Part shown: piece after piece, positions 1 through 6,427 of the stretch
How the letters are laid out: each line of letters opens with the position of its first letter
Numbering within the stretch: the first letter of the stretch is position 1
Source of the DNA: Clostridiales bacterium
GTDB taxonomy: Bacteria > Bacillota > Clostridia > Saccharofermentanales > UBA5734
Direction: 5' to 3'
Assembly (NCBI GenBank): GCA_007133255.1
Contig: SLMY01000161.1
Location: 1 to 8,526, forward strand
Length of the DNA stretch: 8,526 nucleotides
Position numbers and translations under genes: made by a program
Notes under the pieces: generated by a model
The model's input: only the letters and a program-made list of their open reading frames with translations
What the model was told of the DNA's origin: nothing
The model's database searches: none

Positions 1-515
1 ATGGACCATTCCGGATCAGCGACATAAAGATCACGCAGAATCTGCTCATTCATGAACTTCGACCAGCCGTACGGATTTGTACATGACAGAGGAAAATCTT
101 CAGTGATCGGCACTGTTTCAGGCATACCGTAAACAGTCGCTGAAGAGCTGAAAACAAATTTGCTCACCTTGTGAGCCTGCATCACTTCACATAATGTCAG
201 TGTGCTGTCCAGGTTGTTTCTATAATAGCTCAGGGGTTTCTCAACTGACTCACCGACTGCTTTCAGACCGGCAAAATGAATCACAGCGTCTATTTTATGA
301 CGGCTAAAAATCTGTTCAACTGCCCGCTTTTCACTGACATCAACCTGATAAAAATCAAAATCACGGCCGCTGATTTCTTTCACCCTGCTGACAGCTTCTT
401 CATAGCTGTTTTCCAGATTATCCGCGACAACCAGGCTGTGCCCTTCATTGAGTAACTCCACGCAAGTATGACTGCCGATATAGCCTGCTCCGCCTGAAAC
501 AAAAATAGTGCTCAT
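1..515 (-). CDS. galE: UDP-glucose 4-epimerase GalE, N-terminal part (gene cut by window edge)
   Basis: GalE interconverts UDP-glucose and UDP-galactose with bound NAD, in the Leloir pathway and for cell-surface sugars; it is cytoplasmic. I translated the minus strand from the ATG at 515-513 and read 171 residues with no stop before the window edge. The start is a Rossmann fold with G8, G11 and G14 of the GxxGxxG motif (SGGAGYIGSH) and D32-N33 of the ADN motif that binds the NAD ribose. Further on are HFAGLKAVGESV, the SSSATVYG serine segment and NPYGWSK with catalytic Y149 and K153, the spacing of short-chain dehydrogenase-type epimerases. The last readable residues (DPEWS) match the usual GalE context, so about half of the roughly 330-residue protein is present. 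A GGAAG/TAGG purine stretch lies about 9-14 bases before the ATG. The gene diverges from the ABC exporter genes and no other galactose gene is visible. Confidence 0.96.
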   Translation of the reverse strand, partial: MSTIFVSGGAGYIGSHTCVELLNEGHSLVVADNLENSYEEAVSRVKEISGRDFDFYQVDVSEKRAVEQIFSRHKIDAVIHFAGLKAVGESVEKPLSYYRNNLDSTLTLCEVMQAHKVSKFVFSSSATVYGMPETVPITEDFPLSCTNPYGWSKFMNEQILRDLYVADPEWS

Positions 516-577
516 CCTTTGTACCTACTTCCATTATGATCTTGTCTTTTTGTGAACAGCCCTCATTTCGCTTACCA

Positions 578-596
578 GGTTGAGATTCTCTCAACC
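578..596. repeat. Perfect 8-bp inverted repeat with 3-nt loop in the galE leader
   Basis: GGTTGAGA at 578-585 and TCTCAACC at 589-596 are exact reverse complements separated by TTC. Transcribed on either strand it would form an 8-bp hairpin with a tight loop. No T-run follows on either side, so it is not an ordinary intrinsic terminator. It lies about 60 bases before the galE start codon, inside the transcript expected from the candidate promoter at 727-755. It could be a protein-binding operator or a leader hairpin; the sequence does not decide. Confidence 0.5.
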
Positions 597-726
597 AGCG
601 TGAAGGCAGCCGCATAAGCGTATAACACCGGATCCAGTCAGACAGCTGCTGCCTTACACCTGTCCAGACAAATTGCCTGCCAGTCTGCCTGGTTAAGTCA
701 AATACAAGAGCTTGTTCCAAGCCTAT

Positions 727-755
727 ATTCTAGCATGTATAGATTCGATTTTCAC
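727..755 (-). promoter_or_regulatory. Candidate galE promoter with extended -10
   Basis: On the minus strand TAGAAT (727-732, one mismatch to TATAAT) is preceded by TGC, giving the extended -10 form TGnTAGAAT. A GTGAAA (750-755, four of six matches to TTGACA) lies upstream with a 17-base spacer. Transcription would begin near 720 and leave an untranslated leader of about 200 bases before galE, which contains the inverted repeat at 578-596. A nearer promoter cannot be excluded, but I saw none with better boxes. Confidence 0.45.
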
Positions 756-784
756 CCTTTAATCATCAAATTGGTAATTTACCC

Positions 785-813
785 TTTATTATCTTTGCGT
801 CCTGTCGTAGAAT
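785..813 (+). promoter_or_regulatory. Weak candidate promoter for the ABC exporter operon
   Basis: TAGAAT at 808-813 matches the -10 consensus at five of six positions. The hexamer 17 bases upstream, TTTATT at 785-790, is only a poor -35. Transcription from here would begin near 820, just ahead of the possible leader peptide at 837. This is the best-placed candidate I found, but other AT-rich hexamers in 720-815 could serve instead. Confidence 0.3.
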
Positions 814-836
814 GATCTTTAGGTCTTAACCGATCA

Positions 837-869
837 ATGAAAGGCACATCTGCCAGTTTCAGGCTTTAA
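837..869 (+). CDS. Possible 10-residue leader peptide upstream of the ABC exporter
   Basis: An ATG-started frame encodes MKGTSASFRL and stops with TAA at 867-869, 44 bases before the exporter start. Its second half overlaps the left side of the nested hairpin at 848-887, so a ribosome on it would open the outer stem. In Bacillus subtilis the related exporter genes bmrCD are controlled through a short translated leader (bmrB) that senses ribosome-targeting antibiotics; this peptide is much shorter and is not a recognisable homologue. The ribosome binding site is weak (AGG about a dozen bases upstream), so the frame may be chance. Confidence 0.25.
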   Translation: MKGTSASFRL

Positions 870-887
870 GACAAGCCGTGGCCAGAT
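848..887 (+). promoter_or_regulatory. Nested stem-loop in the exporter mRNA leader
   Basis: The outer stem pairs 848-855 (ATCTGCCA) with 879-887 (TGGCCAGAT), eight pairs with C882 bulged. The inner stem pairs GGCTT at 862-866 with AAGCC at 873-877 around a 6-base loop. It ends 16 bases before the exporter ribosome binding site and is followed by a moderately T-rich stretch, ATTATCTTGTTT. It could be an attenuator, a pause site or a translational control element. The weak T-tract argues against a strong terminator. Confidence 0.4.
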
Positions 888-902
888 ATTATCTTGTTTA
901 AT

Positions 903-909
903 GGAGAAG
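903..909 (+). promoter_or_regulatory. Ribosome binding site that decides the exporter start
   Basis: GGAGAAG lies before two adjacent in-frame start codons, GTG at 911 and ATG at 914. The GGAG core ends 7 bases before ATG 914 but only 4 bases before GTG 911, so the ATG is preferred. Confidence 0.6.
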
Positions 910-913
910 TGTG

Positions 914-2776
914 ATGCGGCAAATAACAAGCCAGCGCAGCTGGTGGCTTAATCTTCTAGTTTTTCATCGTGGTCAGCTGACGCGATTCGCTATGGCTATG
1001 ATCCTGACAATCGGGTCGGCTTTGTTCGCTCTGCTGCTGCCGCTCATTTTCAGTTTTGTTGTTGATTCAGTCATTGATACATTGCCGCCTGATTTGCCTT
1101 CGTGGCTGACGCGGCGCTTTTATGATCTGGGCGGGCGCCCCTGGTTTTTGAGAAATATCTGGCTGCCGGGGCTGCTGATCTTAATGATCACGGTTCTGGA
1201 TGGTGTTTTCACTTTTTTCCGTGGAAAATGGAGTGCTATGTTCGCTGAAAGCGGTGCTCGCCAGATGCGCCAGAGTCTGTTTGACCATTTGCAGGCACTG
1301 CCTTTTTCATATCACGCCCGAGCTGAGACAGGTGATCTGATTCAACGCTGTACGTCGGATGTTGACACAGTTAAGCGGTTCTTCAATAATCAGCTGCTTG
1401 AGATTGTCCGCTCGATGACGCTGATTCTGATCGCTGTCGCGGTTATGTTCCAGGTAGACACAAGAATGGCCTTAATCGGTCTGACAGTCACGCCTATCGT
1501 CTTTATATCGGCAGCGATCTATTTTAAGAAAGAGCGGGACGCGTTTCAGAAATGGGATGAAGCGGAAGGCGCGATTTCAACTATTCTTCAGGAATATCTC
1601 ACCGGCATCCGTGTTGTTAAAGCCTTTGCCAGGCAGGCATTCGAAAATAAGAAATTTTATAATCAGAACAATGACCTTCGCAAACATGGCTGGAAAACCT
1701 TTAATATTATCGCGAATTTCTGGATGTTCTCAGATTTCATCTGCTTTCTGCAGATTGTCGCGGTCACGGTTGTGGGTACGCTTTTTGTCATCAACGGACA
1801 TATAACGCTCGGCCAGCTGGTGATCTTCATATCCTACACAGAAATGCTGCTTTTCCCGCTGCGTTCACTGGCACGGATCATCGCTGACGCGGGGCGTATG
1901 CATGTTTCCTATCATCGTCTGCAGGAAATTCTAGTTGAGGAGCCCGAACCTTCTGATGAACATCTGGCTGATATCAGCCTTAAGGGTGCCATTACCTTCG
2001 AACACATTACTTTTTCATATGAAAAAACTGAAAGGCCTGTCCTGCAGGATATCAGCTTTAATATTAAAGCAGGTGAGACTATTGGTATTCTCGGACCAAC
2101 CGGATCGGGTAAATCAAGTCTGCTTTATCTGCTGCAGCGCCTGTACGAGCCGGATTCAGGCCGGATTCTGCTGGATGAAACACCATTAAGCCAGATCAGG
2201 CGCAGCTGCGTACGCCGCCAGATCGGACTGATCCTTCAGGAGCCATTTGTCTTCTCACGATCGATCTACGACAATATCCGGCTTCCTATACCGGACGCGG
2301 ACGAAGAACGGGTGATCAGCGCGTCGAGGACAGCGGCGCTGCATGAAGATGTTATGGGATTTGAGAAAAAATATGAGACGCTGGTTGGTGAACGGGGCGT
2401 CACCTTGTCTGGCGGTCAAAAACAACGCCTGACTATTGCCAGAACATTGATTCGCGCCTGCCCGATCGTTATCTTTGATGACTCCATGAGCGCGGTTGAT
2501 ACTGAAACCGATCTGCAGATACGTTACGAACTTAAGAAGCGGCGTGATAAGGCAACAACACTGCTGGTATCACACCGCATCTCAACACTGGCCGGGGCAG
2601 ATCGGATTTTTGTTCTGGAAGATGGCCAGATGGTACAAGAAGGAACACATAATCAGCTCATCAGGCAGCCTGGTCTTTATAAACGCGTATATGAGATCCA
2701 GAGCGCGCTTCTCGAAGAGGAGATGCCTCAGACTACAGGACACACAGCTGACAACCATGAGGAGGAGCCGTTATGA
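914..2776 (+). CDS. ABC exporter half-transporter (membrane domain plus ATPase), BmrC/YheI-like subunit
   Basis: This is a type IV ABC exporter half of 620 residues: an N-terminal six-helix membrane domain (about residues 20-310) fused to an ATPase domain (about 340-590). Hydrophobic segments are clear near 27-52, 83-102, 165-205 and 265-310. Numbering from the GTG at 911, the ATPase has Walker A GPTGSGKSS at 395-403, a Q-loop LQEP, the consensus signature LSGGQ at 499-503, Walker B IFDD and switch histidine H555. The catalytic glutamate after Walker B is replaced by D524, a mark of the degenerate half in heterodimeric exporters such as BmrCD, LmrCD and TM287/288. It overlaps the next gene by ATGA, so the two are translationally coupled and surely form one transporter. 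The acidic tail after about 595 is not conserved. The substrate cannot be read from sequence; drugs or lipids are usual. I withhold the symbol because many related pairs exist. Confidence 0.94.
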   Translation: MRQITSQRSWWLNLLVFHRGQLTRFAMAMILTIGSALFALLLPLIFSFVVDSVIDTLPPDLPSWLTRRFYDLGGRPWFLRNIWLPGLLILMITVLDGVFTFFRGKWSAMFAESGARQMRQSLFDHLQALPFSYHARAETGDLIQRCTSDVDTVKRFFNNQLLEIVRSMTLILIAVAVMFQVDTRMALIGLTVTPIVFISAAIYFKKERDAFQKWDEAEGAISTILQEYLTGIRVVKAFARQAFENKKFYNQNNDLRKHGWKTFNIIANFWMFSDFICFLQIVAVTVVGTLFVINGHITLGQLVIFISYTEMLLFPLRSLARIIADAGRMHVSYHRLQEILVEEPEPSDEHLADISLKGAITFEHITFSYEKTERPVLQDISFNIKAGETIGILGPTGSGKSSLLYLLQRLYEPDSGRILLDETPLSQIRRSCVRRQIGLILQEPFVFSRSIYDNIRLPIPDADEERVISASRTAALHEDVMGFEKKYETLVGERGVTLSGGQKQRLTIARTLIRACPIVIFDDSMSAVDTETDLQIRYELKKRRDKATTLLVSHRISTLAGADRIFVLEDGQMVQEGTHNQLIRQPGLYKRVYEIQSALLEEEMPQTTGHTADNHEEEPL

Positions 2777-4623
2777 GCCGGCCTGAAGAACAAGTTTTCA
2801 CCAAAACAATCGATATCACTGTTTGGCGCCGATTTTTCACTTTCGCCAGCATGTTCAAAAAAGAATTCTTGCTGCTGGCCGGTATTCTTATCAGTCTGGC
2901 TGTATTTGAGAATCTGCCGCCTCTGCTGACTAAATTCGCTATCGACCACTTTATCGAAAACCAGTCAGCTGACGGACTGGGTCTTTACGCGGCTGTCTTC
3001 GCGATAGCCGTGCTGATTCAGGCTGTCATTGTCAGGTTTTTTCTTTATTATGCCGGACGTATCGAGATAGGTCTCAGTTATGAGATTCGCCAGGCAGGTT
3101 TTGACCGGCTGCAGGCTTTGTCCTTTGCCTATTTCGACAAAACTCCCGTAGGCTGGATTATGGCTCGCATGATAGCTGACACAAATAGACTCAGCGAAGT
3201 GATCGCCTGGGGCATTGTTGATATTGCCTGGGGATTTGCCACGATTGTCTTTATTGTTGGCGCGATGTTTGTGCTCGATTACAGGCTGGCTCTGATTACT
3301 CTGGCTGTTATACCGTTACTGGCTGTCATCGCCTGGTTTTTTCAAAAAAGACTGTTAACGGTTCATCGCCTGATACGGCGTGTCAACTCTCGGGTGACAG
3401 GAGCGTTTAATGAAGGTATTATGGGCGCTAAAACGAGTAAGACCCTCAGGAGAGAAGAAGAAAACAGCCGTGAGTTTTCTGATATTTCCGATAAGCTTTA
3501 TAAAGATTCAGTCCATGCAGGTGTTCTTTCATCACTGTTTATTCCGATTGTTTCGCTTTTAGGCGCGCTTGGCACAGCCCTGGTTTTGACATTCGGCAGT
3601 AACTGGGTGATTGGCGGTACTTTAATGACAGGAACGCTCTACGCGTTTATTATCTATATCACACGAATCTGGGATCCAATCCGGCATGTCTCAAGGGTTA
3701 TGGCCGATCTGCAGTCAGCCCAGGCCTCAGCAGAGCGCGTGATGGCTTTGCTCGCTGAAGAATCAGACATCATAGACAGTCCCCCGGTTATTGAGCGTTA
3801 TGGCTTAAATGACGGACTTGGGAAGGACAAGTGGCCGCCTTTTAACGGCCATGTCACCTTTGAAGATGTCTCATTTCATTATGGTAATCACGAAATGATC
3901 CTTGAGCATTTTAATCTTGATGTCAAGGCCGGTCAGGTGATCGCTCTGGTAGGTGATACCGGATCGGGCAAAAGCACTATTGTAAATCTTGCCTGCCGTT
4001 TTTATGAACCGACCAGCGGCAGAATTTTAATTGACGGGACTGACTACACAGAAAGGCCTTTGCTCTGGCTCTATACACATCTGGGTTATGTCCTGCAGAC
4101 ACCTCATCTTTTTAGTGGTACCATCGCTGAAAACATCCGCTATGGCAGACTTTCGGCAACACAAGACGAAATAGAGCAGGCAGCCAGACTGGTACATGCC
4201 CATGATTTTATCAATCGGATGGAAAAGGGGTACGATACAGAAGTCGGAGAAGGCGGCAATCGTCTCTCAACCGGGGAGAAGCAGCTGATATCATTCGCCA
4301 GAGCTGTTCTGGCTGATCCGCAGCTTTTTGTTCTTGACGAAGCGACATCATCAGTCGATACAGAAACAGAGCAGCTGATTCAAAAAGCGATTCAGACTGT
4401 GCTGCAAGGCCGCACGTCGTTCATCATCGCCCATCGTCTTTCAACGATTCGCCAGGCAGACCGCATTTTACTCATTGAAGATGGCAAGATTGTTGAAGAT
4501 GGCACCCATCAGCAGCTGATGCGTCGCCGCGGCAGGTATTATAACCTTTACAGTAACCAGTTCATTGAAGATTCCATAACCCAGGCACGTGATCCTGTGA
4601 CCGGGAATGAACCAGCCACCTGA
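2773..4623 (+). CDS. ABC exporter half-transporter (membrane domain plus ATPase), BmrD/YheH-like subunit
   Basis: This is the partner of the upstream half-exporter, 616 residues with the same layout: six membrane helices (about residues 30-320) and an ATPase domain (about 350-595). Walker A is GDTGSGKST at 394-402 and the Q-loop is VLQTPHLFSGT. Walker B is VLDE with catalytic glutamate E523 intact, and the switch histidine is H554. The signature is degenerate, LSTGE at 498-502 instead of LSGGQ. Paired with the upstream subunit this gives one intact ATP site (this Walker A/B with the partner's LSGGQ) and one impaired site (the partner's D524 with this LSTGE). The segment FDKTPVGWIMARM at about 115-130 is typical of this subfamily's intracellular loop. 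GGAGG at 2761-2765 lies 7 bases before the ATG, whose ATGA overlaps the upstream stop. The C-terminal tail after about 598 is variable. Confidence 0.94.
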   Translation: MSRPEEQVFTKTIDITVWRRFFTFASMFKKEFLLLAGILISLAVFENLPPLLTKFAIDHFIENQSADGLGLYAAVFAIAVLIQAVIVRFFLYYAGRIEIGLSYEIRQAGFDRLQALSFAYFDKTPVGWIMARMIADTNRLSEVIAWGIVDIAWGFATIVFIVGAMFVLDYRLALITLAVIPLLAVIAWFFQKRLLTVHRLIRRVNSRVTGAFNEGIMGAKTSKTLRREEENSREFSDISDKLYKDSVHAGVLSSLFIPIVSLLGALGTALVLTFGSNWVIGGTLMTGTLYAFIIYITRIWDPIRHVSRVMADLQSAQASAERVMALLAEESDIIDSPPVIERYGLNDGLGKDKWPPFNGHVTFEDVSFHYGNHEMILEHFNLDVKAGQVIALVGDTGSGKSTIVNLACRFYEPTSGRILIDGTDYTERPLLWLYTHLGYVLQTPHLFSGTIAENIRYGRLSATQDEIEQAARLVHAHDFINRMEKGYDTEVGEGGNRLSTGEKQLISFARAVLADPQLFVLDEATSSVDTETEQLIQKAIQTVLQGRTSFIIAHRLSTIRQADRILLIEDGKIVEDGTHQQLMRRRGRYYNLYSNQFIEDSITQARDPVTGNEPAT

Positions 4624-4637
4624 CGCAACCTCAGCCA

Positions 4638-4658
4638 GGCTGACCGATACCAGCCTTT
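4638..4658 (+). terminator. Weak terminator-like stem after the exporter operon
   Basis: GGCTG at 4638-4642 pairs with CAGCC at 4651-4655 around an 8-base loop and is followed by only TTT. An overlapping alternative is TCAGC/GCTGA (4631-4643). It sits in the 59-base gap between two convergent genes, where a terminator is expected, but the stem is short and the T-run poor. Confidence 0.25.
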
Positions 4659-4682
4659 CCGTAAGACAAATCGGGGATCCGT

Positions 4683-5414
4683 TTATTTCTCAGCTGTCAG
4701 AAGCAGCGGTTCTGACTGAAGCGGGTCAAAAGGATCCAGATTGAAATTGCCTGACAAGCTGATTTTATTAAAGCCGGCCATGCCTGTCAGTTCCTTAAGA
4801 GCGGCTGAACGAAGCGGCAGCAGCGGCACACGGTTCTCCAGCGCTTTACCATCGTTTTCACCAGCTACCGTTAACTGTGTGATAAAATCAAGCCGTCTGT
4901 CTTCCCGCTGTTCATAACGCCGGCTGAAGGTCAATCCTTCCTGCTCATTCTTAATCGTCGGCAAGCTATAAGACTGTGTATCAAGCACGCGGTCATAATT
5001 GATCATCTGAAGCAGCAGCCTGCCGCCGGAAGCCATAACAGCGTACATTTCGTGAAGAGCCTGGCTGACAGCTGACTCATCCGGAAGGTGCACAATTGAA
5101 TTACCGATACAGTAAACGAGGTCAAAAGCCAGACTCGTGTTGACTAAACCTGATCTAAGCTGAGTCATATCAGCACGGAATGCCTTTACAAATGATTTTC
5201 GCGCGGCTCGCCTGACCATTTCATCGTCCAGGTCACAAGCATACACAATGTGTCCCGCATCAGCCAGAGCAGCCGCGTACTCACCTGTACCACAGGCGAT
5301 ATCCAGGATATTGGCAGGATATGTTCCGGCCAGTGCCCGCAGCCGCTTGACAGCAGGTGCCCGGGCGGGAAAAATGTCATGGTAATGGGCTGCGATCGAA
5401 TCGTAAAAAGCCAT
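4683..5414 (-). CDS. Class I SAM-dependent methyltransferase
   Basis: The 243-residue protein has the Rossmann-like methyltransferase fold. Motif I is ILDIACGTG at residues 36-44, the acidic residue that would bind the SAM ribose is D61 in ACDLD, the adenine-side motif is FRADMTQL with D82, and the strand after it is FDLVYCIGNSIVHL at 97-110. The C-terminal part (about 140-243) is a mixed region as in small-molecule methyltransferases of the Methyltransf_11/25 type. The substrate cannot be told: no cofactor, tRNA or rRNA methylase signature is visible and neither neighbour hints at one. The ATG at 5414-5412 has a strong AAGGAGG site 4-5 bases upstream and a good promoter about 40 bases further up. 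There are no signal peptide or membrane segments, so it is cytoplasmic. It converges with the exporter operon and diverges from the DUF4364 gene, so it is probably transcribed alone. Confidence 0.9.
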   Translation of the reverse strand: MAFYDSIAAHYHDIFPARAPAVKRLRALAGTYPANILDIACGTGEYAAALADAGHIVYACDLDDEMVRRAARKSFVKAFRADMTQLRSGLVNTSLAFDLVYCIGNSIVHLPDESAVSQALHEMYAVMASGGRLLLQMINYDRVLDTQSYSLPTIKNEQEGLTFSRRYEQREDRRLDFITQLTVAGENDGKALENRVPLLPLRSAALKELTGMAGFNKISLSGNFNLDPFDPLQSEPLLLTAEK

Positions 5415-5461
5415 GTTGCCTCCTTGCTGCGAATGATCTTTTTCAGCGTCGGTTCAGGATG

Positions 5462-5490
5462 AACATAACGAATCAAAAGACAGATGTCAA
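5462..5490 (-). promoter_or_regulatory. Promoter of the methyltransferase gene
   Basis: On the minus strand a perfect -35 TTGACA (5485-5490) and a -10 TATGTT (5462-5467, four of six matches) are separated by exactly 17 bases. Transcription would start near 5455, about 40 bases before the ATG. This is one of the two best sigma-A type promoters in the window. Confidence 0.7.
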
Positions 5491-5526
5491 GGCTTTTCAA
5501 ATCGCGGCACAAACCGTATACTGATA

Positions 5527-5556
5527 GCAGGTCCTGAATACAGCTTCAGAACCTGC
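5527..5556. repeat. Strong two-part hairpin in the methyltransferase / DUF4364 spacer
   Basis: GCAGGT (5527-5532) pairs with ACCTGC (5551-5556), and CTGAA (5534-5538) pairs with TTCAG (5545-5549). A single C-A mismatch separates the two stems and the loop is TACAGC. These 11 pairs form the strongest structure in the window. No T-run follows on either strand, so it is not a plain terminator. It lies upstream of the methyltransferase promoter and about 100 bases before the DUF4364 start, so it may act as DNA (an operator) or in the leader of the DUF4364 mRNA. Confidence 0.55.
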
Positions 5557-5579
5557 GAACCTCTTGGCGTATTTCTATA

Positions 5580-5594
5580 AGTCTTCCAAAGACT
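5580..5594. repeat. Second hairpin in the same spacer
   Basis: AGTCTT at 5580-5585 and AAGACT at 5589-5594 are exact reverse complements around the 3-base loop CCA. It follows the larger hairpin by 23 bases. On the plus strand it is followed by ATTAAATCGTT, not a real T-run. Its role is unknown. Confidence 0.45.
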
Positions 5595-5657
5595 ATTAAA
5601 TCGTTCATAGAGACTGATGTCCTTATGAGTGATGCATGATGAACAGGATGTGGTTGT

Positions 5658-6344
5658 TTGGAAACAGCAGAATTGGCAACAAATAAGCTGATCATTTTAT
5701 TGATAGCGGATCGTATCCGCGATATAACGTTGAATCAGCTGACAACACTTTCGCTTGAAACGTTGTATCTGGATTATTTTGATTTTGTCACAGCCTATGA
5801 AGAACTGTGCCGTGATCGCATGATCAGTGAGGCAGTCAGAAAAAATGAACCGAAGGTCGACGCGGTTGGAAGACCGGTTACCCGCTGCGATCTTACGGAT
5901 AAAGGCAGAACGGTTCTGAAAACACTTGAAGCCCGGATTCCGCTTCCGATTCGTTCCTATCTGGCGCAGGCCTGTTCGGGATGGCAGAAGGACATACGCC
6001 TGAAAGGAACGCTGACGGCTGATTACCAGCCTGACGCTAATGGTAATTACCAGGTCTTTCTCAAACAAAGTGACGGCATCAAGGATCTTGTCTCACTTAA
6101 ACTGACTATACCGGAAAAAACGATGGCGAAGCAGGTGTGTGAACGCTGGAAGCGCAGTCCGCAGACAGTTTATCTGGGGCTTTTATCCGTTCTGACTGGC
6201 GAGACTGTCTTGCAGCCTCACCAGCAGGAACCCGGTTCAAGTCTTGATCTTGAAGAAGAAATCGATCATCAGGAAAATCCGGTTCCAGATCATGAGCTGA
6301 AACCGGATCATCGCCAGCAAAGTCTTTTCAAAGAATCGGATTAA
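5658..6344 (+). CDS. DUF4364-like winged-helix protein with acidic C-terminal tail
   Basis: The 228-residue product resembles the DUF4364 family. The N-terminus ELATNKLIILLIADRI (residues 5-20) fits the family's ENKLIILYIL-type start. A helix-turn-helix-like part follows, then LTDKGRTVLKTLEARIP at 79-95, like the wing of PadR/MarR-type folds. A predicted DNA-binding or scaffolding role is inference; no function is established that I know of. Residues 195-228 form an acidic, Asp/Glu/His-rich tail, making it longer than the roughly 170-180 residues I associate with the family. The start is TTG at 5658: the frame is closed by TGA at 5640-5642, no ATG or GTG lies between, and the first Met is well inside the conserved region (M55). 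AGGA at 5645-5648 lies 9 bases upstream. Two hairpins precede it. The gene stands alone. Confidence 0.78.
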   Translation: METAELATNKLIILLIADRIRDITLNQLTTLSLETLYLDYFDFVTAYEELCRDRMISEAVRKNEPKVDAVGRPVTRCDLTDKGRTVLKTLEARIPLPIRSYLAQACSGWQKDIRLKGTLTADYQPDANGNYQVFLKQSDGIKDLVSLKLTIPEKTMAKQVCERWKRSPQTVYLGLLSVLTGETVLQPHQQEPGSSLDLEEEIDHQENPVPDHELKPDHRQQSLFKESD

Positions 6345-6362
6345 TCAGTCTATTAAAGCCTG

Positions 6363-6401
6363 TCATACGATAACCTTAAGTCTTACGGGTTATGTGTATG
6401 A
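6363..6401. terminator. Stem-loop between convergent genes, possible bidirectional terminator
   Basis: TCATAC (6363-6368) pairs with GTATGA (6396-6401), and ATAACC (6370-6375) pairs with GGTTAT (6388-6393). A small internal loop separates the two stems and the apical loop is 12 bases. It begins 19 bases after the DUF4364 stop and lies before the end of the converging flavodiiron gene, the usual place for a shared terminator. No clean T-run follows in either direction, which lowers confidence. Confidence 0.4.
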
Positions 6402-6409
6402 TCCGATAT

Positions 6410-6427
6410 GCCGCGTCATCCAGCGGC
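6410..6427 (-). terminator. GC-rich stem directly after the flavodiiron stop codon
   Basis: GCCGC (6410-6414) and GCGGC (6423-6427) pair around an 8-base loop, touching the TAA of the flavodiiron gene at 6428-6430. In the minus direction it is followed by ATATCGGATC and then by the larger stem at 6363-6401. The two together may end transcription, although neither has a T-tract. Confidence 0.35.

Larger units (their letters stand above)
516..913. other. Divergent intergenic region between galE and the ABC exporter operon
   Basis: This stretch of about 400 bases holds no gene I can support. From left to right it contains the galE ribosome binding site, a perfect inverted repeat at 578-596, a small dyad ACAAG-AG-CTTGT at about 703-714, an AT-rich core at about 720-815 with candidate promoters for both directions, a 10-codon reading frame at 837-869, a nested hairpin at 848-887 and the exporter ribosome binding site at 903-909. 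The length and the density of dyads are more than two simple promoters need. A longer frame on the minus strand (445-720) has no family resemblance and overlaps the certain galE start, so I do not call it. Confidence 0.6.

Noticed and set aside
445..720. 91-codon frame on the minus strand overlapping the galE start
   Set aside because: It overlaps the certain N-terminus of GalE in another frame, has no motif, and its composition is rich in Arg, Gln and Trp like a shadow frame.
735..815. 26-codon hydrophobic frame (starts MYRFDF) upstream of the exporter
   Set aside because: It has no ribosome binding site before its ATG and lies in the AT-rich core where promoters are expected; the hydrophobic look follows from the base composition.
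911..913. GTG as the start of the first ABC gene
   Set aside because: The GGAG core is only 4 bases away, whereas ATG 914 has the normal 7-base spacing.
5186..5512. 108-codon minus-strand frame across the methyltransferase start
   Set aside because: It runs over the methyltransferase promoter and motif I region in another frame and shows no family features.
5636..5686. ATG-started 16-codon frame overlapping the DUF4364 TTG start
   Set aside because: It ends at once inside the gene in a different frame and has no clear ribosome binding site; it only competes as an alternative ATG.
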